Assembly (NCBI RefSeq): GCF_009857475.1
Contig: NZ_WWCJ01000023.1
Location: 23,335 to 87,334, forward strand
Direction: 5' to 3'
Source: Pseudoduganella guangdongensis
GTDB lineage: Bacteria; Pseudomonadota; Gammaproteobacteria; Burkholderiales; Burkholderiaceae_D
Length of the DNA stretch: 64,000 nucleotides
A program made the translations under genes and the position numbers. This document shows positions 7,689 to 15,843 of this stretch, one piece after another. The notes under the pieces were generated by a model. It did not search any database and was not told where the DNA came from. It saw only the letters and a list, made by a program, of their open reading frames with translations. How positions within the stretch are numbered: the stretch's first letter is position 1; the number at the start of each line of letters is the position of its first letter.

Positions 7689-8864
7689 TTAGCCTTCGCG
7701 CAGCAGTTCGCGCGCAATGATCAATTGTTGTACTTCGGTGGCGCCTTCGTAAATCCGCAGCGCGCGGATTTCGCGGTACAGGCGCTCGACCGGGTGCTCG
7801 CTCACCACGCCCATGCCGCCGAACATCTGCACGGCGGCGTCGATCACCTGCTGCGCCGTTTCGGTGGCCGTCATCTTGGCCATGGCGGCCTCCTTGGTCA
7901 CCTTCCGGCCCTGGTCGCGCTGCCAGGCGGCGCGGTAGGTCAGCAAGGCGCTGGCGTCGACGCCGGTCGCCATCTGCGCCAGCTTGGCTTGCGTCAGCTG
8001 GAAATCGGCCAGGGTCTGGCCGAACATCTTGCGGCCCTGGGCGTGGGCCAGCGCTTCCTCCAGCGCGCGCCGCGCGAAGCCGAGCGAGGCGCCGGCCACC
8101 GAGGTGCGGAACACGTCCAGCGTGGCCATGGCGACCTTGAAGCCCTGCCCTGCTTCACCCAGGCGCTGGCTGGCGGCAATGCGGCAGTTGCTGAATTTCA
8201 GGCGCGCCAGCGGGTGCGGAGCGATCACGTTGATGCGTTCCGCGATCTCGAAACCGGGCGTGTCCTGATCGACGATGAAGGCGCTGATGCCGCGCGCGCC
8301 GGGCGCTTCACCCGTGCGGGCGAAGACCACGTAAAAGTTGGCGATGCCGCCGTTGCTGATCCAGGTCTTTTCGCCATCGAGCACGTAATGGTCGCCGTCC
8401 TGCACGGCGGCGCACTGCATGGCGGCGACGTCGGAGCCGGCTTGCGGTTCGGACAGCGCGAAGGCGGCAATCGCTTCGCCTTTGGCCACGCGCGGCAGGT
8501 AGGCTTCCTTATTGGCGGCGCTGCCGAACAGGCTGATGGCGCCGGAACCCAGGCCCTGCATGGCGAAGGCGAAATCGGCCAGGCCGTTGTGGCGTGCCAA
8601 GGTTTCGCGGATCAGGCAGATGGCGCGGGTGTCGATGGTGTCGAGCGCGCCGCCGTAGGCCGTGCCGCCAATGGCGTGGCGCAGCCAGCCGGCATCGCCC
8701 AGGGCGCGTACCAGCTTGCGGCATTGCGCGTCCACGGCGGCGGTGGCATGCCCGTCGCCGTGGTCATCGCGCACGTGCGCGGCGGCCCAGGCGTCCAGGT
8801 CCCGCTCCAGCTCCGCGTGGCGCGGCGCGAAGAAAGGCCAGTCGAGGTAGGATTTGTCCGCCAT
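7689..8864 (-). CDS. acyl-CoA dehydrogenase of the 2-aminobenzoyl-CoA pathway
   Basis: A 391-residue FAD-dependent acyl-CoA dehydrogenase. Visible elements are FALSEPQAGSD and KTWISNGG in the middle domain, the FAD-binding QMFGGMGVVSEHPVERLYRE, and the catalytic Glu in IYEGATEVQQ near the C-terminus. The in-frame start further upstream (8972) runs into the preceding gene with no homology, so the ATG at 8864, one nt after the upstream stop, is chosen. Within this operon it likely acts in the beta-oxidation-like steps after ring hydroxylation and reduction. The exact substrate cannot be read from the sequence. Confidence 0.92.
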   Translation of the reverse strand: MADKSYLDWPFFAPRHAELERDLDAWAAAHVRDDHGDGHATAAVDAQCRKLVRALGDAGWLRHAIGGTAYGGALDTIDTRAICLIRETLARHNGLADFAFAMQGLGSGAISLFGSAANKEAYLPRVAKGEAIAAFALSEPQAGSDVAAMQCAAVQDGDHYVLDGEKTWISNGGIANFYVVFARTGEAPGARGISAFIVDQDTPGFEIAERINVIAPHPLARLKFSNCRIAASQRLGEAGQGFKVAMATLDVFRTSVAGASLGFARRALEEALAHAQGRKMFGQTLADFQLTQAKLAQMATGVDASALLTYRAAWQRDQGRKVTKEAAMAKMTATETAQQVIDAAVQMFGGMGVVSEHPVERLYREIRALRIYEGATEVQQLIIARELLREG

Positions 8865-8865
8865 A

Positions 8866-9720
8866 TCAATCGCCCTCGAAGACCGGTTTTTGTTTCGCCA
8901 CAAAGGCGTGGTAGGCGCGGTGGAAGTCGTTGGTCGCCATGCAGATGGCTTGCGCCTGCGCCTCCGCTTCAATGGCTTCGTCCACGCCCATATTCCACTC
9001 CTGCTGCAGCATCTTTTTGGTCATGCCGTGGGCGAAGGTCGGGCCGTCCGCCAGGCCTTGCGCCAAGGCTTGCGCGGCGGCCAGCAACTGCTCCGGCGCG
9101 TGCAGGCTGTTGAAAAAGCCCCAGCGCTCGCCTTCGGCGCCAGCCATGGAGCGGCCGGTGTACAGCAGCTCCGCGGCGCGGCCCTGGCCGATCACGCGCG
9201 GCAGCAAGGCGCAGGCGCCCATATCGCAGCCGGCCAGGCCGACGCGGGTGAACAGGAAGGCGGTTTTGCTGCGCTCCGTGCCCAGGCGGATGTCGGAACC
9301 CAGCGCCAGCATGGAGCCGGCGCCGGCGCAAATGCCGTCGATGGCGGCAATCACCGGCTGCGGGCAGGCGCGCATGGCTTTCACCACGTCGCCGGTCATG
9401 CGGGTGAAGGCCAGCAGGCCCGGCATATCGAGCTTGGTCAACGGGCCGATGATTTCGTGCACGTCGCCGCCGGAGCAGAAATTGTCCCCGGCGCCGGTGA
9501 TGACGATGGCTTTGATGTCGTCCGCATAGGCCATGGCGCGGAACAGGTCGCGCAGCTCGGCGTAGGAGTCGAAGGTAAGCGGGTTCTTGCGCTCGGGGCG
9601 GTTCAGGGTGAGCGTGGCGACGCCGTTGGCGACGCTGAACTTGAAGTGTTCGGCCTCATAGGTCGCCAGCAGCGCGCGGTTGCCGGGCAGGTTTTGCGGT
9701 TCCCCTTGCAGGTATTTCAT
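8866..9720 (-). CDS. enoyl-CoA hydratase/isomerase family protein
   Basis: A 284-residue crotonase-fold protein. The oxyanion-hole segments ITGAGDNFCSGGDVHEI and DGICAGAGSMLALGSD are clear, and a C-terminal helical trimerisation region follows. Its start overlaps the stop of the MarR gene (ATGA), showing translational coupling. Crotonases of this cluster type open or hydrate the non-aromatic CoA product formed from 2-aminobenzoyl-CoA. A stretch of about 25 residues precedes the family core, so slight N-terminal extension is normal here. Precise reaction (hydratase versus ring-opening hydrolase) is uncertain. Confidence 0.9.
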   Translation of the reverse strand: MKYLQGEPQNLPGNRALLATYEAEHFKFSVANGVATLTLNRPERKNPLTFDSYAELRDLFRAMAYADDIKAIVITGAGDNFCSGGDVHEIIGPLTKLDMPGLLAFTRMTGDVVKAMRACPQPVIAAIDGICAGAGSMLALGSDIRLGTERSKTAFLFTRVGLAGCDMGACALLPRVIGQGRAAELLYTGRSMAGAEGERWGFFNSLHAPEQLLAAAQALAQGLADGPTFAHGMTKKMLQQEWNMGVDEAIEAEAQAQAICMATNDFHRAYHAFVAKQKPVFEGD

Positions 9721-10202
9721 GGTTTTTCCTTTTCTTCGCGGGCGTACAGATGGCCCTTCATTTGCGACAGCAGGTCGATCAGCTGTCCTTTGTCTTCTTG
9801 CGTAATGTCCTGCAGCAGTTCGGCCACCCAGCGCTCGTGGACTTCCGCCATTTCGCTAAAGGCTTTGCGACCGGCGGCCGTGAGCTTGACGCTGAAGGCG
9901 CGGCCGTCTTTCGGGTCGGGCACGCGCACCACCAGCTTTTCCTGCTCCAGCTGGTCGGTGATGCCGGTGATATTGCCGCCGGTGACCATCATGCGCTTGG
10001 AGAGTTCGCCCATGCGCAAGCCTTCCGGGTGGCGCTCCAGCTGCGCCATCAGGTCGAAGCGCGGCAGGGTGATGCCGAACTCGGTGCGCAGGCGGCTGCG
10101 GATCTCGGCTTCGATCTTGGTGGTGCAGGAGAGCATGCGCAGCCACAGTTTGAGCGACTGGTGGTGGTCGTTGGTCAGGCGGCTTTCCAGGTCGAGTTGC
10201 AT
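9717..10202 (-). CDS. MarR-family regulator embedded in the 2-aminobenzoate operon
   Basis: A 161-residue MarR winged-helix protein. The wHTH occupies about residues 50-115 (RMGELSKRMMVTGGNITGIT, then DPKDGRAFSVKLT for the wing). The upstream frame stays open to 10292 but overlaps the SDR gene, so the ATG at 10202, 13 nt after the SDR stop, is preferred. MarR regulators of aromatic pathways usually repress and are released by a CoA thioester; 2-aminobenzoyl-CoA is a reasonable inducer. The likely target is the operon promoter near 15.05 kb. Its stop overlaps the next start by 4 nt. Confidence 0.88.
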   Translation of the reverse strand: MQLDLESRLTNDHHQSLKLWLRMLSCTTKIEAEIRSRLRTEFGITLPRFDLMAQLERHPEGLRMGELSKRMMVTGGNITGITDQLEQEKLVVRVPDPKDGRAFSVKLTAAGRKAFSEMAEVHERWVAELLQDITQEDKGQLIDLLSQMKGHLYAREEKEKP

Positions 10203-10215
10203 GGTCCCTGCTTCC

Positions 10216-10983
10216 TTACATGACTTCACCGCCGGCGACGGCGATGGATTGGCCGGTGATCGCGCCCGATGCCGGCTGGCACAGCCAGGCAACGGCGTTG
10301 GCCACCTCCTCCACCTGCACCAGCTTTTGCTGCGGGTTGGCGGCGGCCAGTTCGGCGCGCGCCTGCTCTTCGCTGCGGCCGGTTTTTTGCATGATGTTGG
10401 CGATGGCGTCTTGCACGATATCGGTTTCGGTGTAGCCGGGGCAGACGGCGTTGACGGTGATGTTCCTGGTCGCCAGCTCCAGCGCCAGGGCCTTGGTCAG
10501 GCCGACCAGGCCGTGCTTGGCGGCGACGTAGGCGCTGACGTACTTGTAGCCTTTCAGGCCGGCGGTGGAGGCGATATTGATGATGCGCCCCCAGCCCGCG
10601 TCCAGCATTTGCGGCAACACTGCTTGCGTGCAGTGGAAGGCGCCGGTCAGGTTCACGTCCAGCATTTGCTGCCAATGGGCCGCCGTGGTTTTCGCGAATG
10701 GCGCCGGGCGGGCCTGTCCCGCATTGTTGAGCAGGATCGTGATGGGTCCAAGCAGTTGCGCCGCTTCCGCGATGGCCTGGTGCACGCCAGCTTCGTCGGT
10801 CACGTCCAGCACGCAAATCGCCACACCCGCTTTCCCGGTTTCCTCCGCCAGCGCCGCCGCGGCGCCTTCCAGCGTTTCCAGATCGCGCCCGGCGATGGTG
10901 ACGTTGATGCCCTGCGCCAGCAGCGTCCGGGCGCAGGCCAGGCCGATGCCGCGCCCGCCGCCCGTAATGAATGCGTGTTGCAT
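10216..10983 (-). CDS. SDR-family 3-hydroxyacyl-CoA dehydrogenase
   Basis: A 255-residue short-chain dehydrogenase. It has the NAD(P) loop TGGGRGIGLACA near residue 7, NNAG near 88, the catalytic Ser in INIASTAG and the YxxxK motif in YVAAKHGLVG. The ATG at 10983 follows the upstream stop by 2 nt; longer in-frame starts run into the flavoprotein gene. The pattern resembles 3-hydroxybutyryl-CoA/acetoacetyl-CoA-type reductases. In this operon it should oxidise the hydroxyacyl-CoA made by the crotonase. The cofactor preference is not certain. Confidence 0.9.
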   Translation of the reverse strand: MQHAFITGGGRGIGLACARTLLAQGINVTIAGRDLETLEGAAAALAEETGKAGVAICVLDVTDEAGVHQAIAEAAQLLGPITILLNNAGQARPAPFAKTTAAHWQQMLDVNLTGAFHCTQAVLPQMLDAGWGRIINIASTAGLKGYKYVSAYVAAKHGLVGLTKALALELATRNITVNAVCPGYTETDIVQDAIANIMQKTGRSEEQARAELAAANPQQKLVQVEEVANAVAWLCQPASGAITGQSIAVAGGEVM

Positions 10984-10985
10984 GC

Positions 10986-13370
10986 TTAACCCTCCAGCAG
11001 TTTGGCCGCAACCTGCTGCGGCGACAAGCCGGCGCTGGCGGCGGCCATCTGGCGCTCGCGCTCCAGGTTGCGCTCCAGCTGCTGCTTGCCCGGCAGGTAC
11101 TGTTTGGGCCAGCTCACCGGCGTGTAGCCCAGCTTTGCCGCTTCCGCCAGCGCCCATGCCGGATTGGCAAGGTGCGGGCGGCCCACCGCGCACAGGTCGG
11201 CACGGCCGGCGGCGATGATGCCGTTGGCGTGGTCCGCTTCAAAGATCGAGCCGACCGCCATGGTCGGAATGCCGGCTTCGTTGCGCACGCGGTCGGCGAA
11301 CGGGGTCTGGAACATGCGGCCGAAGACCGGCTTTTCCAGCTTGCTGACCTGGCCCGAGGAGCAGTCGATCATGTCGGCGCCGGCCTGCTTGAACAGGCGC
11401 GCGATCTGCACCGCGTCGTCCGGCGTGATGCCGCCTTCCACCCAGTCGTGGGCGGAGATGCGCACGCTCATCGGCTTATGCGCCGGCCACGCGGCGCGCA
11501 TGGCGGCGAACACGCGCAGCGGGAAGCGGCAGCGGTTCTCCAGCGAGCCGCCGTATTCGTCGCCGCGCTCATTGGTCAGCGGCGAGATGAAGGAGGACAG
11601 CAGGTAGCCGTGGGCGCAGTGCAGCTCCAGCCAGTCGAAGCCCGCCTCCTGCGCCGCCAGCGTGGCGCGCACGAAGTCGGCTTCTATGCGGCGCATGTCG
11701 TCGGTGGTGGCAGTGCGGGCGACTTGCGAGACGCCGGCCAGGTATTGCTGCTGCGAGGCCGCCACCAAAGGCCAGTTGCCTTTGTCGAGCGGCTGGTCGA
11801 TGCCGTCCCACATGGCGCGCGTGGAGCCTTTGGCGCCGGCGTGGCCGAGCTGCAAGCCGATTTTCGCGTCGCTGGCGGCGTGGATGAAATCGACGATGCG
11901 TTTCCAGGCCATGGTGTGGGCAGGAGCGTACAGGCCGGGGCAATGCGGGGTGATGCGGGCGTCGGCCGAGACGCAGGTCATTTCGGCCATGACCAGCGCC
12001 GCGCCGCCCATGGCGCGCGCGCCGAGGTGGGCCAGGTGCCAGTCGCCGACGCAGCCATCGACCGCGCTGTACTGCGCCATCGGCGAGACCACGATACGGT
12101 TCTTAAGCACCAGGTCGCGCACCTTGTAGGGCGTGAACATGGGCGGTATGGAGCGGCCCTGGGCGGCGACCGGCGGCGCCAGGCCGGCCTGGCTGAATGC
12201 GCGTGCGGCCAGCCAGCGTTCAAAGCCGGCTACGTAATCCTTGTCGCGCAGGCGCAGGTTTTCGTGCGACAGGCGCTGGCTGCGGGTCAGCATCGAGTAG
12301 GCGAACTGCGGCGCTTCCATGGCGCTGTAGCGCTGCACGTTCTCGAACCACTCCATCGAATTGCGCGCGGCGCTCTGGATCTTCAGCACCTCCACGGCGC
12401 GCACTTCCTCATAGGCGGCCAGTGCGGCACGCGGGTCGGCGCCGTGCTGGCCGAAACAGCGCGCCAGCTCGATGGCGTCTTCCAGCGCCAGCTTGGTGCC
12501 GGAGCCGATCGAGAAATGGGCGGTGTGGGCGGCGTCGCCCATCAGCACCACCGGGGTGGCGCCGTTCCAGTGCACCCATTTCTGGCAGACGATGCGCGGG
12601 AACTTGATCCACACGTTGGAGCCGCGCAGGTGGGAGGCGTTGGACATCAGCTTGTGGCCGTCCAGCCGGTCGGCGAACAATTGCTCGCACCAGGCCAACG
12701 CCTGCTCCTGCGACATGTCTTCCAGCCCGGCGGCGCGCCACACCGATTCCGGCGTTTCGATGATGAAGGTGGAGGTGTCGCCGTCGTACTGGTAGATGTG
12801 GGCCTGGAACCAGCCGTGCTGCGTTTGCTTGAAGTCGAAGGTGAAGGCGTCGAATTTCTTCTTCGTGCCGAGCCAGACGAAACGGCACTGGCGCGCTTCG
12901 ATCATGGGCTGGAAAGTGCCTTCGTAGCGCGCGCGCACGCGCGAATTCAGGCCGTCGGAGGCGATCACCAGGTCGGCCTTGTAGCGCGCGGCCAGGTCCT
13001 GGTCGTCCTGCACGTCCGTCTCGAACACCAGTTCCACGCCGAGATCCTCGCAGCGCTGCTGCAGGATGTTCAGCAGGCGTTTGCGTCCGATGCCGCAGAA
13101 ACCGTGGCCGCCGGAGGTGACCTTCTGTCCCTTGAAGAAGACGTCGATATCGTCCCAGTGGTTGAAGGCTTGCAGGATCTCGCGCGCCGTCTTCTCGTCG
13201 GCCGCCACCAGGTTGCCCAGGGTCTGGTCGGAGAACACCACGCCCCAGCCGAAGGTGTCGTAGGGCCGGTTGCGCTCGACGACGATGATGCGGTGCGATG
13301 GGTCCTGCTTTTTCATCAGCAGGGCGAAATACAGGCCGGCCGGGCCGCCGCCGATACAAACGATATTCAT
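10986..13370 (-). CDS. 2-aminobenzoyl-CoA monooxygenase/reductase (bifunctional flavoprotein)
   Basis: A 794-residue fusion. Residues 1 to about 390 are an FAD aromatic hydroxylase: CIGGGPAGLYFALL, DGLNSRVR and LMGDAAHTAHFSIGSG. Residues about 405-780 are an Old Yellow Enzyme-type reductase: KNRIVVSPMAQYS, GLQLGHAGAKGS, ELHCAHGYLLSSF and NERGDEYGGSLENR. This architecture belongs to the Azoarcus evansii 2-aminobenzoyl-CoA monooxygenase/reductase and the related salicylyl-CoA 5-hydroxylases. The neighbouring ligase and RidA favour the amino substrate. It dearomatises the ring by hydroxylation and hydride reduction using O2 and NADH. It lies 8 nt after the ligase gene. Confidence 0.93.
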   Translation of the reverse strand: MNIVCIGGGPAGLYFALLMKKQDPSHRIIVVERNRPYDTFGWGVVFSDQTLGNLVAADEKTAREILQAFNHWDDIDVFFKGQKVTSGGHGFCGIGRKRLLNILQQRCEDLGVELVFETDVQDDQDLAARYKADLVIASDGLNSRVRARYEGTFQPMIEARQCRFVWLGTKKKFDAFTFDFKQTQHGWFQAHIYQYDGDTSTFIIETPESVWRAAGLEDMSQEQALAWCEQLFADRLDGHKLMSNASHLRGSNVWIKFPRIVCQKWVHWNGATPVVLMGDAAHTAHFSIGSGTKLALEDAIELARCFGQHGADPRAALAAYEEVRAVEVLKIQSAARNSMEWFENVQRYSAMEAPQFAYSMLTRSQRLSHENLRLRDKDYVAGFERWLAARAFSQAGLAPPVAAQGRSIPPMFTPYKVRDLVLKNRIVVSPMAQYSAVDGCVGDWHLAHLGARAMGGAALVMAEMTCVSADARITPHCPGLYAPAHTMAWKRIVDFIHAASDAKIGLQLGHAGAKGSTRAMWDGIDQPLDKGNWPLVAASQQQYLAGVSQVARTATTDDMRRIEADFVRATLAAQEAGFDWLELHCAHGYLLSSFISPLTNERGDEYGGSLENRCRFPLRVFAAMRAAWPAHKPMSVRISAHDWVEGGITPDDAVQIARLFKQAGADMIDCSSGQVSKLEKPVFGRMFQTPFADRVRNEAGIPTMAVGSIFEADHANGIIAAGRADLCAVGRPHLANPAWALAEAAKLGYTPVSWPKQYLPGKQQLERNLERERQMAAASAGLSPQQVAAKLLEG

Positions 13371-13378
13371 GCGTATCC

Positions 13379-14998
13379 CTAGGTGCTACGGAGTTTGAAG
13401 CGTTGCAGCTTGCCGGTTTCGGTGCGCGGCAGCGACGACAGGAAGCGGATGGCGCGCGGGTATTTGTACGGCGCGATCTGCTCTTTGACAAAGTCCTGCA
13501 ACTGGCTTGTCAGTTCAGGAGACGGCTCGAAGCCGGGCTTCAGGACGATATGGGCTTCCACCACCTGGCCGCGCTCTTCGTCCGGCTTGCCGACCACGCC
13601 GCATTCGGCCACGGCGGGGTGGCGCAGCAGCGCGTCTTCCACTTCCGGGCCGGCGATGTTGTAGCCGGCGGAAATGATCATGTCGTCGGTGCGCGAGCGG
13701 TAGATGAAGTAGCCGTCGGCGTCCATCTCGTAGGCGTCGCCGGTCAGGTTCCAGCCGTTCAGCACATAGTCGCGCTGGCGCGGGTCGGCCATGTAGCGGC
13801 AGCCGGTCGGGCCTTTGACCGCCAGCCGGCCGACGATGCCGGGACCGACCGGCTGGCCGCGGCTGTCCAGCACGCAGGCGCGGTAGCCGGGCACCGGTTT
13901 GCCGGTGGCGCCGGGGCGGATCTCGTCGCCCGCGGCGGCGATGAAGATGTGCAGCATTTCGGTGGCGCCGATGCCGTCGATCATGCGCAGGCCGGTGGCC
14001 TGCTGCCAGGCTTCACGGGTTGCCACCGGCAGCGCTTCGCCGGCGGAGACGGTTTTTTTCAGGCTGGAGAGATCGTATTTACCGGCCAGGCCAGCCATCT
14101 GGCGGTAGAAGGTGGGCGCGGTGAAGCAGATGGTGGCGCGGTACTTTTCTATCGCTTGCAGCAGCGATTCGGGTGTCAGCTTTTCCAGCAGCACGGCGGC
14201 GGCGCCCACGCGCAGGGGAAACAGCAGCAGGCCGCCCAGGCCGAAGGTGAAGGCCAGCGGCGGTGTGCCGATGAACAGGTCGTCCGCCGCCGAGCGCAGC
14301 GTGTGGCGCGGGAAGCAGTCGCAGATGGCCAGCACGTCGCGGTGGAAGTGCATGGTGCCTTTCGGGACGCCGGTGGTGCCGGAGGTGAAGCTGATCAGGC
14401 AGATATCGTCGGCTGCGGTATCGCAGGCCTCGGCGTGGTCGGGCTGGGCGGCCATCAGGGCGTCCAGCGCGCCCGCCTCGGCCACGTTGAACCAGAGGGT
14501 GCGTTCGGGGCGGTTGGGGGCGGCTTCCATTTCCTCGCGCAGGGCGTGGGCGCACAGCACGGCCTGCACCTGCGCCTTGTCCATGATCACGCCCAGTTCG
14601 CGCGCGCGCAGCAGCGGCATGGTTGGGACGGCGATCAGGCCCGCTTTCAGCACCGCCAGCACGGCGGCGGCCATCATCGGGTGGTTGGCGCCGCGCAGCA
14701 GCACGCGGTTGCCGGGCACCAGGCCCATGGGGCCGCGCAGCACGTTGACGATGCGGTTCACCTGCTGCTGCAGCTCGGCGTAGGTCCAGCTGATGCTGTC
14801 GCCGCGCACCGCCAGGCGTTCGCCCCTGCCGGCGGCGACGGCCTGGTCCAGGAGCTCGGCCACGCAGTTCAGGCGCGCGGGGTAGTGCAGTTCGGGGAGG
14901 TCGAAAACCAGCTCCGGCCACTGGTCGGCAGGCGGGAGGTGCTGGCGCGCGAACTGGTCGAGATGCGCGCTCGGTTCTGCTGCAGTGAGTCTGTTCAT
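13379..14998 (-). CDS. 2-aminobenzoate-CoA ligase (benzoate-CoA ligase family)
   Basis: A 539-residue AMP-forming ligase that activates anthranilate with CoA and ATP, the first step of the operon. The P-loop-like motif is SFTSGTTGVPKGTM near residue 200; the C-terminal domain has NLTGDAY, the hinge-type YRSRTDDMII and the catalytic Lys near the end in RTETGKLQR. The upstream frame is open, but similarity begins after the ATG at 14998. It heads a seven-gene transcript ending with the RidA gene. Benzoate or another aryl acid is possible, but the adjacent monooxygenase/reductase makes 2-aminobenzoate the best call. Confidence 0.92.
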   Translation of the reverse strand: MNRLTAAEPSAHLDQFARQHLPPADQWPELVFDLPELHYPARLNCVAELLDQAVAAGRGERLAVRGDSISWTYAELQQQVNRIVNVLRGPMGLVPGNRVLLRGANHPMMAAAVLAVLKAGLIAVPTMPLLRARELGVIMDKAQVQAVLCAHALREEMEAAPNRPERTLWFNVAEAGALDALMAAQPDHAEACDTAADDICLISFTSGTTGVPKGTMHFHRDVLAICDCFPRHTLRSAADDLFIGTPPLAFTFGLGGLLLFPLRVGAAAVLLEKLTPESLLQAIEKYRATICFTAPTFYRQMAGLAGKYDLSSLKKTVSAGEALPVATREAWQQATGLRMIDGIGATEMLHIFIAAAGDEIRPGATGKPVPGYRACVLDSRGQPVGPGIVGRLAVKGPTGCRYMADPRQRDYVLNGWNLTGDAYEMDADGYFIYRSRTDDMIISAGYNIAGPEVEDALLRHPAVAECGVVGKPDEERGQVVEAHIVLKPGFEPSPELTSQLQDFVKEQIAPYKYPRAIRFLSSLPRTETGKLQRFKLRST

Positions 14999-15050
14999 GA
15001 TCGCCCTGGGTAAGGTTCGGTTGAAGGCAGCCTGCTTGTTTGGTGCAGGG

Positions 15051-15075
15051 TACTTTAAACCTAAACTATATTTAC
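15051..15075 (-). promoter_or_regulatory. AT-rich promoter/operator region of the 2-aminobenzoate operon
   Basis: An AT-rich stretch 52-77 nt upstream of the ligase start, in very GC-rich surroundings. Read on the minus strand it has TATAGT (a good -10 match) followed by GTTTAGGTTTAAAG with partial symmetry, suitable for the MarR repressor encoded in the operon. No clear -35 is seen, as expected for a weak or activated promoter. Assignment is by position and composition only. Confidence 0.35.
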
Positions 15076-15116
15076 CGCAAGGCTGGCCTGTACCGGGCAA
15101 CCAGGCAACCGGGAGC

Positions 15117-15824
15117 TTAGCCCTGGCGCACCAGCGAGGACTGCTGCAGCACCGCCCGCACCACATCGGTCAGCGCCGCCTGCACCGCCTCGTTGCTGCC
15201 CTGCCCGCCCAGGAGCGGCTTGAGGGCCGCGGCGGCGCCGTGCAGGCCAAGCGTGGTGCAGCCGGTGTGCAGCCGCTCCAGCCGTATGCGCGCCTCGTCG
15301 CGCTCGCCGCGCGCCAGCAAGGCGTCGAGCTCCGTGCCGGCGGCTGTCAGCTGGTTCTGGAAGCCGGTCAGGTACACCAGCAGGCGGTCGGCGCCGATCC
15401 CCAGGCGCTCCTGCGTTTGCGCCGGCGCCTCGGCGCGATGCTCGTAACCGTTGGCTGCCTGGTCGAGGAAGGCGCCCAGGTGGGCGCGTACCTGGTCGGA
15501 CTGGAACGGCTTGACGATGTAGCCGGTGGCGCCGGCCAGCGTGGCCTGCTGCACCGTCTCCTTGTCGGTGGCCGAGGACACCAGCACGAACGGCACCGCC
15601 GCCAGCTCCTCATGCGCGCGCACGCGCTGCAGCAGTTCGATGCCGGACAGGCGCGGCATGCGCAGGTCGCAGAAGATGATGCCGGGCCGCAGGCCTTGCT
15701 CCAGCTGCTGCCAGCCGTCGGCGCCGTCTTCCGCTTCCACCATGTCGAATTTTCCGCAGCCGTCGATCAGGTGCATCAGCACCATGCGCGACACCACGTC
15801 GTCATCCACAACCAAAACTTTCAT
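15117..15824 (-). CDS. response regulator with receiver domain and helical C-terminal region
   Basis: A 235-residue protein. Residues 1-120 form a receiver domain with the acidic pocket VVDDD near 5-9, the phospho-acceptor Asp53 in FCDLRMPRLSG, the Ser/Thr in VSSAT and Lys in VKPFQ. Residues about 130-235 are helical with no DNA-binding, GGDEF or HD motif; RLERLHTGCTTLGLHGAA vaguely resembles a phosphotransfer helix. The ATG at 15824 follows the large hybrid kinase stop by 19 nt, so the two are co-transcribed. It probably receives or passes phosphate in that relay or in a chemotaxis-like output. The output is unknown. Confidence 0.85.
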   Translation of the reverse strand: MKVLVVDDDVVSRMVLMHLIDGCGKFDMVEAEDGADGWQQLEQGLRPGIIFCDLRMPRLSGIELLQRVRAHEELAAVPFVLVSSATDKETVQQATLAGATGYIVKPFQSDQVRAHLGAFLDQAANGYEHRAEAPAQTQERLGIGADRLLVYLTGFQNQLTAAGTELDALLARGERDEARIRLERLHTGCTTLGLHGAAAALKPLLGGQGSNEAVQAALTDVVRAVLQQSSLVRQG

Positions 15825-15843
15825 GCGTTCCCCGTCTTTGTTT

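Noticed and set aside
10971..13382. An 803-codon plus-strand frame opposite the monooxygenase/reductase
   Set aside because: Low-complexity translation without motifs; the minus-strand flavoprotein has full FAD and OYE signatures.
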